Shown here one piece after another: positions 35,865-40,822 of a DNA stretch of 40,822 bases (position 1 is its first letter; the number at the start of each line of letters is the position of its first letter). The stretch lies in assembly GCA_011087605.1 (NCBI GenBank), contig JAALLE010000032.1:1-40822 (forward strand), read 5' to 3'. The notes under the pieces are model-generated. The model made no database searches. It was given only the letters and a program-made list of their open reading frames with translations, and was not told where the DNA came from. The position numbers and the translations under genes were made by a program. Source of the DNA: Hyphomicrobiales bacterium. Its GTDB lineage: Bacteria; Pseudomonadota; Alphaproteobacteria; Rhizobiales; Rhizobiaceae.

Positions 35865-36680
35865 TCAGTGTTGCAAAATCTTGGAGAGGAACAGACGCGT
35901 GTGATCGGACTTCGGATTGTTGAAGAACTCCTCCGGCGCAGCTTCCTCGACGATCACACCATCATGCATCAACAAGACTCGGTCAGCTGCGGCTCGGGCA
36001 AAACCCATTTCGTGGGTGACCACAATCATGGTCATGCCCTGACGCGACAGATCAATCATCACGTCCAGAACTTCGGAGATCATTTCCGGGTCAAGCGCTG
36101 AGGTTGGTTCGTCAAACAACATGACCTTGGGCTGCATAGCCAAAGCTCGGGCGATTGCCACCCGCTGTTGTTGCCCTCCTGACAATTGCGAAGGAAACGA
36201 CGCTTCCTTGTCTGGCAGCCCAACCTTTTCCAACAGCGCGCGCGCATCAGCCTCAGCTTTTTCACGCGGAACTTTCAAGATTCGCATCGGCGAGATGGTA
36301 ATATTCTTCAAAACAGTCAGATGTGGGAACAGGTTGAACGATTGGAACACCATTCCCATTTCGCGCCGTTGTTGGGATACTTTGGCATCGCTGAGCGGCA
36401 CCAGTCTGTCACCCGTATTGTCACGATATCCCATCAGGTTGCCGCAGGCCCGGATCGAGCCTGAATCAATGGTTTCCAGATGATCGACACACCGTAGCAG
36501 GGTCGATTTCCCAGAGCCAGAACGACCACAGAGAACCACCACTTCGCCTTGCCGGATTGTCAGACTGACATCTCTTAAGACATGATTGGAACCAAAGTGT
36601 TTTTGGATATTTCGAATTTCCACGATGGGTTCGCCGAGCTCGCGGTGTTCCGGGGCTTCAACTTCCTGAATCTCTGCCAT
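35865..36680 (-). CDS. Amino-acid ABC transporter ATP-binding protein
   Basis: A 271-residue GlnQ-type ATPase with Walker [10 protein letters not shown] (52-60), signature LSGGQQQR (166-173), Walker B VMLFDEP (186-192) and His223 in THEMGF. A 25-residue acidic N-terminal extension precedes the first strand. ATG 36680 has GGAGGG about five bases upstream; GTG 36692 lacks a site. In the unshifted frame the permease stop (36694-36696) lies 13 bases upstream, giving the tight spacing expected in this operon. Confidence 0.9.
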   Translation of the reverse strand: MAEIQEVEAPEHRELGEPIVEIRNIQKHFGSNHVLRDVSLTIRQGEVVVLCGRSGSGKSTLLRCVDHLETIDSGSIRACGNLMGYRDNTGDRLVPLSDAKVSQQRREMGMVFQSFNLFPHLTVLKNITISPMRILKVPREKAEADARALLEKVGLPDKEASFPSQLSGGQQQRVAIARALAMQPKVMLFDEPTSALDPEMISEVLDVMIDLSRQGMTMIVVTHEMGFARAAADRVLLMHDGVIVEEAAPEEFFNNPKSDHTRLFLSKILQH

Positions 36681-36693
36681 CTTGCCCTCCACT

Positions 36694-36816
36694 TCAGGCC
36701 TGTGCCGGGGCGTCGCCCAGCCGTGATGTTACAGATTTTTCGGTATTCTGATCGTCGGCAACCGGTCCGAATGGCTTGTCATAATGCGCCTCTAGCCTTT
36801 TTTGGATCTCCCCCCC
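36694..36816 (-). pseudogene. Displaced C-terminal tail of the amino-acid permease (frameshift at a G7 run)
   Basis: In the frame one base off the annotated permease, the minus strand after the G7 run (36810-36816) encodes WGEIQKRLEAHYDKPF followed by about 22 more residues, ending in a TGA at 36694-36696. WGEIQKRLE is the normal end of this permease family (W-x-x-IQ-x-RLE). The open frame as given instead ends in WGGDPKKARGAL and a TGA at 36779. Six G bases instead of seven would restore a 244-residue protein ending 13 bases before the ATPase ATG. Confidence 0.85.
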
Positions 36817-37429
36817 AAACCGTGGTCATCAGCAGATACCAGCAAGCCGCGCAGACATAGGCTTCCAATACCTTGAATTCGATCTGCGCCAGTTGCTGGG
36901 TGCGGCGAAACAGCTCCTCCATCGAGATGACCGACGCAAGCGATGTGGTCTTGATCATCAGGTTGAATTGGTTGCCGAGCGGTGGAATGATTACGCGGGT
37001 GGCCTGGGGGATGATGATGTACCACATGCGCTGCGGCCAAGCCATGCCAAGGGCCTGGCTGGCGTCTGTCTGACCCCTGCCGACTGACAGGATGCCGGCG
37101 CGTACAATTTCTGCGAAATAGGCACCCTCGTGTAGCGTCAGGGCAATAATGGCGCTTTCTATCACCCCAAGTTTCAAGCCAACTTTTGGCAACACCGTGT
37201 AAATGATGACCATTTGCACCAGCAGGGGTGTGCCGCGCCAGAGCCAGATGAAGCCGATCGCAATACGGCGCAATACAAAATTGTTGGACATCTTCATGAA
37301 GGCGACAATGACGCCGAGGCTGACGCCAAGAAACATTGCAACTGTTGCCAGCCATATCGTTGTCCAGACACCATTCAGCATGTATTCGCTGAACAGGAAT
37401 CTGAAAAAATGCTCCCAGCTCCAGCCCAT
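36779..37429 (-). CDS. Amino-acid ABC transporter permease, C-terminus frameshifted
   Basis: The 216-residue open frame of the HisM/GlnP type has TTIWLATVAMFLGVSLG, RGTPLLVQMVIIYTVLP and the EAA loop DASQALGMAWPQRMWYIIIPQA. All membrane helices are present. The last 12 residues are out of frame because of the G7 run at 36810-36816. The protein may still insert and work, the extra G may be a sequencing or assembly error, or the tract may slip in vivo. It is the only permease gene of this operon, so a homodimer is expected. AAGG lies eight bases before the ATG. Confidence 0.88.
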   Translation of the reverse strand: MGWSWEHFFRFLFSEYMLNGVWTTIWLATVAMFLGVSLGVIVAFMKMSNNFVLRRIAIGFIWLWRGTPLLVQMVIIYTVLPKVGLKLGVIESAIIALTLHEGAYFAEIVRAGILSVGRGQTDASQALGMAWPQRMWYIIIPQATRVIIPPLGNQFNLMIKTTSLASVISMEELFRRTQQLAQIEFKVLEAYVCAACWYLLMTTVWGGDPKKARGAL

Positions 37430-37451
37430 GTTTTCTGCCTTTCAATTTAGT

Positions 37452-37475
37452 GGAAGGGCGCTGAGGCGCCCCTCC
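37452..37475 (-). promoter_or_regulatory. Stem-loop between binding-protein and permease genes
   Basis: A 10-bp inverted repeat (GGAAGGGCGC / GCGCCCCTCC, one wobble pair) with a TGAG loop (plus strand) begins 13 bases after the binding-protein stop on the minus strand. It has the same position as the hairpins in the other two transporter operons and no T-run. Confidence 0.7.
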
Positions 37476-37488
37476 GGAATGTGTGGGT

Positions 37489-38334
37489 TTATTTGCCGGT
37501 GTAGAAGTATGTGAACTTTCCAGGCCAGCGTTCCCAGGCATCCATCTTGGTGGTGCCATAGGCATCCATCATTCTGTCATAGGTGCCGTCTGCCTGCATG
37601 GCATTCATTGCATCGGCCACGGCCTGTGCCAGTTTCGGTTCATCAAATGCAAATGCACCGGGAGTACCGGGGAAAAGGCCGGTCGCCGCTTTGGTGAACT
37701 TTCCCTGCTGTTGGTAATAGCTGCCAATCGCATCACCGGCGAAAACCGCGTCGATCTGACCACCGCCAAGGGCAAGGAACGTCTCGCCGTAGGTATTGAA
37801 TACACGGATATCCATGGAAGCGAGTCCCTTGGCCATCTGCGCGTCATTAATTTCGCGGATCTTCTTTTCTTCAAATCCTGCTATCTCCACACCGACCACC
37901 TTGCCGGCCAGATCTTCGGGGCCTCCAATGCCCTTGGGATTGCCATCGGCTGAGATCAGCGCCAATGCGTTGACCGAGAAGGGGACCAGTTGCATGAAAC
38001 CGGCGCGTTTGTCGGTAAAATACAGGCCTGTGTTGATCATGTCCCAGCGATCGGCATCAAGACCGGGGATTTGCACTGCAAAATCAACGTTTTGATATTT
38101 GGGCTCCAGGCACAGGCGTTTGGCGACTTCGTTGCCGAGATCAACATGCAGTCCTCGCAGCTTGCCGCTTTCGTCGATGAACTGTTTTGGTGGGATCGTG
38201 GCGTTGATTGACATGGTCAGTACGCCAGCCTCGATTACCGGCAGATCAGCAGGGCAATCCTGAGCAAGGGCAACAGTCGACGTCAGGCCGATTGCTGCGA
38301 AGGCTGCGACGATAAGTTTCGAAGAATGTCTCAT
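37489..38334 (-). CDS. Amino-acid ABC transporter substrate-binding protein (SBP family 3)
   Basis: This 281-residue periplasmic protein has a Sec signal peptide (hydrophobic 7-22, cleavage near ALA-QD at 24/25). Family-3 features include GLHVDLGNEVAKRLCLEP, DMINTGLYFTDKRAGFMQLVPF and GKVVGVEIAGFEEKKI. AAAGGAA precedes the ATG. It is the second gene of the third operon, after the M20 hydrolase. Its ligand should therefore be the hydrolase substrate, possibly an N-acylated or amide-linked amino acid. Confidence 0.9.
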   Translation of the reverse strand: MRHSSKLIVAAFAAIGLTSTVALAQDCPADLPVIEAGVLTMSINATIPPKQFIDESGKLRGLHVDLGNEVAKRLCLEPKYQNVDFAVQIPGLDADRWDMINTGLYFTDKRAGFMQLVPFSVNALALISADGNPKGIGGPEDLAGKVVGVEIAGFEEKKIREINDAQMAKGLASMDIRVFNTYGETFLALGGGQIDAVFAGDAIGSYYQQQGKFTKAATGLFPGTPGAFAFDEPKLAQAVADAMNAMQADGTYDRMMDAYGTTKMDAWERWPGKFTYFYTGK

Positions 38335-38385
38335 GGTAGTTCCTTTCTGTTGGGTAGTAACGGACCATTAATGTGGTCTCTGTTG

Positions 38386-39693
38386 TTAGGTTTGATTTAC
38401 TCGTTTCCCTCCGCACCAACTGGTGACGACATTGGCTGTAACGTCGACCATGCGCAGAAAATCTGGCAGATCGACCCATTCGTCGTGTTTGCCGTTCTGC
38501 GACAGGTCACCGCCCAGGCAACCGAGCCCGACGCAGGGAATTCCTGCTTCGATCATCGGATTTCGAATGTCGCTGCACGTGTGCATCGGGTTAACGTGTG
38601 GTGGTTCTCCGGTCACAGCGGTGACGGCTTGGCTGGCTGTTTGGTATAGCGGGTGTTCTGCTGATATTTCGGCACCGGTAACACCGGTGACCCAGGTGAT
38701 CTCGGGCGGATTGGACGCCAACCATTCATCAGCTTTCGCCGCAGCCACTATCGCGCCTTCCACTTCCTTTTGAATCTGTTCCAGTGTCTCACCCGGGGGA
38801 AAGCTGATCGCACCGCCCATTTCACAGGTTTCCACTATTTTGGAGAATTTGCGCATCTCGCCGCACCGGATGCCTGAAATATGCAGATTGGTGGCACGAC
38901 CGACTTCAGCTTCAATAAGCGGATGGTGAATGCGTTTGGCGCGTTCTTCAGCCAAATTCGTCAAGGCCTGATGCAAAACGAATGCCTTGTCGATCGGATT
39001 GGCGCTGAGATGCGAGAATGTCGTGTGTACCGGCTCCGTAGTGTTGGGCGCTTTGCCGTGAATTGTGATCTTGAATTCAACTTGACCAGAGGCAACGGCC
39101 TTGATCTCACGCATTCCGACACCGGATTCAGCAGGATGCAAATAAAGCGAAGCATCGGCGCTCAGGCCGTCATGCAACAAAGCTGCGACGCCCCGCGCAT
39201 AGTGTTTGCTGGGAGTGGAGGCAAACACAGCGCGCCCCATGGGCGAATTGGACGCCGCAGCTTTTTCGATGGCAAGTACGGCCGCGGCACAACCAGCCAA
39301 ATCATCGGCAACCCCCCAGCCATATAGCCGACCAGCGTCGACATCACCGGCAAAGGGGTCGTGTGACCAGGTTTCCGTATCCGCAACTGCTTCGCCATCA
39401 GGATGAGCAAACATCAACAGACTGGGCAATGCGGCGTCACCGTTCAGCGTTGCTACGATGGCTCGACGGGTTCCTACATTCTTTGTGCCATCGACAATGA
39501 GCTCTCCAACCACAGGCACGGTACTTGGTTCGTAATCGAATGACGTCACTTCACAACCAGCCTGACTCAGTCGGTCTGAAATTAGCGCCTGCACAGCATT
39601 CTCGCCCTTGGGTTGCGCAGCGATCAGGTCTCTGAGAAACGCTACAGCTCGGCCATTATCTGCACTGCTTTCGAGATCGGCTTGGGTTGTCAC
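38386..39693 (-). CDS. M20 family metallopeptidase/aminoacylase
   Basis: About 435 residues with the M20/M28 di-zinc layout: HPD (His97, Asp99), GWGVADD (bridging Asp130), a lid/dimerisation domain (around 190-300, VASGQVEFKITIHGKAP) and a C-terminal GKHDEWV that supplies a metal His. Members remove acyl groups from amino acids or cleave small peptides, usually in the cytoplasm. The start is GTG 39693, with AAGGG eight bases upstream; the frame is open to 39888, but that would cross the operator at 39713. It is the first gene of the operon that runs to 30644. Confidence 0.87.
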   Translation of the reverse strand: MTTQADLESSADNGRAVAFLRDLIAAQPKGENAVQALISDRLSQAGCEVTSFDYEPSTVPVVGELIVDGTKNVGTRRAIVATLNGDAALPSLLMFAHPDGEAVADTETWSHDPFAGDVDAGRLYGWGVADDLAGCAAAVLAIEKAAASNSPMGRAVFASTPSKHYARGVAALLHDGLSADASLYLHPAESGVGMREIKAVASGQVEFKITIHGKAPNTTEPVHTTFSHLSANPIDKAFVLHQALTNLAEERAKRIHHPLIEAEVGRATNLHISGIRCGEMRKFSKIVETCEMGGAISFPPGETLEQIQKEVEGAIVAAAKADEWLASNPPEITWVTGVTGAEISAEHPLYQTASQAVTAVTGEPPHVNPMHTCSDIRNPMIEAGIPCVGLGCLGGDLSQNGKHDEWVDLPDFLRMVDVTANVVTSWCGGKRVNQT

Positions 39694-39712
39694 GCTGCAT
39701 GCCCTTGTTAAA

Positions 39713-39733
39713 TTGGATACCGACGGTATACAA
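39713..39733. promoter_or_regulatory. Probable GntR operator upstream of the M20 operon
   Basis: The 13-bp core ATACCGACGGTAT (39717-39729) is a perfect palindrome around one base. Flanking TTGG and ACAA extend it to 21 bp with one mismatch, giving TTG-x-ATACCG-N-CGGTAT-x-CAA symmetry, which is typical of FadR-subfamily sites. It lies 19 bases upstream of the GTG start of the M20 gene and in the divergent region with the GntR gene. Confidence 0.6.
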
Positions 39734-39893
39734 TCATAAGAAAAGATTGATGGTGAGATTGCAAGATAATTCTGGAAATATTTTTGGTTTGATCTAAATC
39801 GAACGTTTGCGGCGCAATGATTTGTTGCCCAAATGGTTATGAAACAGGACGCTTGGGCCAATGTCGGTCCGGAAATATGTAGGAGCACAAATT

Positions 39894-40574
39894 GTGCACA
39901 AGTCGTTATCGACGATTAATCAACTGAGCACAGACCTGGGGCGGAATATGCCTGTGACGCTGTCCGACAAAGCTTATACGTCGCTGTTCGCCATGATTCA
40001 GGAGAGACGATTGCCAGGTGGGGTTCCGCTGGTCGAGCAGCAATTGGCCAGTCTTATTGGCGTGTCCCGCACGCCGCTGCGCTCTGCGCTGCAACGATTG
40101 GAGATGGAAGGTCTTTTGAACAAGGACGCCAACAAGTCCTACGTCGTCCGCAAAGTGGAATTAAAGGAATATCTTCAAAGTCTGCGTGTGCGGGAATTGC
40201 TTGAGGCAGAAGCCGCGGCACTTGCGGTAGATCGAATTGCTCCTGAATCGATCGAGAAAGTGCGCGCCAATCTGCATGTTGTTCAGGCAAAGCGGCCCTA
40301 TGATATGATTTCCCATTGGCGCTCAGACGACGAGGTCCATGATCTGTTCATTTTGAATTGCGGCAATCAGATCATGACCGGCATGCTGCAATCATTGCGG
40401 GTAACGACGAACCTGTTTGAGATCGAGAAACTTTCAGAACGTCTGGAACCGGATTCAAAACAGCACGAACGGATTCTAGACGCACTGGAGGCACGAGACG
40501 GCAAAGCAGCTCGCCGCGCTGTGGCGGCGCATATTCGATCACTTTTTCAATTTGCTGTCCGGGCCGTTAAGTAA
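39894..40574 (+). CDS. GntR-family transcriptional regulator, FCD domain type
   Basis: About 226 residues. The N-terminal winged helix-turn-helix is at 46-75 (VEQQLASLIGVSRTPLRSALQRLEMEG). An all-helical FCD effector domain follows, with the DDEVHDLF metal/ligand motif and a later AAHIRSL histidine. GTG 39894 has AGGAG eight bases upstream, so the upstream ATG 39861 is rejected; ATG 39948 is possible but would shorten the N-terminus. It is divergent from the M20 operon and probably represses it until a pathway metabolite binds the FCD pocket. Confidence 0.9.
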   Translation: MHKSLSTINQLSTDLGRNMPVTLSDKAYTSLFAMIQERRLPGGVPLVEQQLASLIGVSRTPLRSALQRLEMEGLLNKDANKSYVVRKVELKEYLQSLRVRELLEAEAAALAVDRIAPESIEKVRANLHVVQAKRPYDMISHWRSDDEVHDLFILNCGNQIMTGMLQSLRVTTNLFEIEKLSERLEPDSKQHERILDALEARDGKAARRAVAAHIRSLFQFAVRAVK

Positions 40575-40771
40575 GACAATTCAATGGTGGGCGCGAACGT
40601 TCTGGCGTCAGCGCCGATGGGATCAAGCAGGCTGATGGGCGGCGTCAGAGGAACTTTCTTGCCGCCATCGTTCCCACCACCTAGCGTGAGCGGCTGACAA
40701 ATCGCTCCCCAATTTCGATACTTCAAGATCAGTCCAGTAATCATCCAACCGGCGGTAATGATAAATGTTAG
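40575..40771. other. Intergenic stretch between GntR gene and right terminal repeat, no recognised gene
   Basis: This 197-bp segment holds no gene I can support. A 65-residue minus-strand frame (40547-40744) overlaps the 3' end of the GntR gene and resembles nothing I know. A weak, long-looped inverted repeat (GATGGGCGGC...GCCGCCATC, about 40632-40670) could be a terminator for the GntR gene. Confidence 0.4.
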
Positions 40772-40822
40772 GTAACTACCCAGCTACCCCAACCTGATGC
40801 TTTTATAGACGGCCCATCAGAC
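40772..40822. repeat. Right copy of the 51-bp terminal inverted repeat
   Basis: GTAACTACCCAGCTACCCCA and the following 31 bases are the exact reverse complement of 3-53. The sequence begins abruptly with GTAA and runs off the window end. It is probably the edge of an insertion sequence also present, inverted, at the left end. Confidence 0.7.

Noticed and set aside
40547-40744. A 65-residue minus-strand frame as a gene or transposase remnant
   Set aside because: It overlaps the GntR gene, has no ribosome-binding site I can see and no resemblance to known transposases.
1-40822. tRNA genes, rRNA, CRISPR arrays, riboswitches, phage genes
   Set aside because: I looked for cloverleaf ends, regularly spaced repeats and long structured leaders and found none that I can support.

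Overview
The window is a dense catabolic gene cluster from a proteobacterium, most likely an alphaproteobacterium of the Hyphomicrobiales or Rhodobacterales. The basis is moderate GC by eye, many ATGA/TGATG gene overlaps, heterotrimer-type imino-acid/opine oxidases, CUT1 and amino-acid ABC importers, and a HypD-type pyrroline-4-hydroxy-2-carboxylate deaminase homologue. The genus cannot be fixed from what I see. There is no RNA gene, CRISPR array, phage or housekeeping gene. No stretch over 300 bases lacks a gene. A perfect 51-bp inverted repeat closes both ends (3-53 and 40772-40822). Its inward-facing termini start GTAA, like IS66-family ends.

Left operon (9013 to 66, minus strand): periplasmic binding protein, two CUT1 permeases, ATPase, DHDPS-family lyase, two SDR dehydrogenases, class III aminotransferase and polysaccharide deacetylase. 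Most joints overlap or are a few bases apart. A divergent IclR-family regulator starts near 9167.

Centre (10064 to 23783): short blocks in alternating orientation. They hold a two-gene iron-sulfur/FAD oxidase with an L-gulonate dehydrogenase-like gene; an SDR; a xylose-isomerase-like TIM barrel divergent from an Old Yellow Enzyme plus SDR pair; a second DHDPS-family lyase; an orphan FAD oxidase; a divergent GcvPA/GcvPB-like pair; and a COG3199 NAD-kinase-like protein.

Second transporter operon (24011 to 30588, plus): amino-acid ABC importer, glutathione transferase, SDR, enolase-superfamily enzyme of the proline-type dehydratase/epimerase group, and the HypD-like deaminase. It ends in a stem-loop at 30610-30637.

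Third transporter operon (39693 to 30644, minus): M20 amidohydrolase, amino-acid binding protein, permease (frameshifted in a G7 run), ATPase, phosphotriesterase-family hydrolase, DHDPS-family lyase, a 959-residue oxidase fusing all three subunit types, and a DUF3830 protein. It is divergent from a GntR/FCD regulator.

How it fits together: related 17-bp palindromes (about TGTTCGCATATCGCACA) sit upstream of five gene starts or divergent pairs between 9 and 24 kb. They suggest that the IclR protein controls most of the left 30 kb as one regulon. The third operon carries a different palindrome, probably for the GntR protein. The enzyme set suggests import, deacylation, FAD-linked oxidation of secondary or D-amino/imino acids, and lyase or dehydrogenase steps toward central metabolites. 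The exact substrates are not shown by the sequence.
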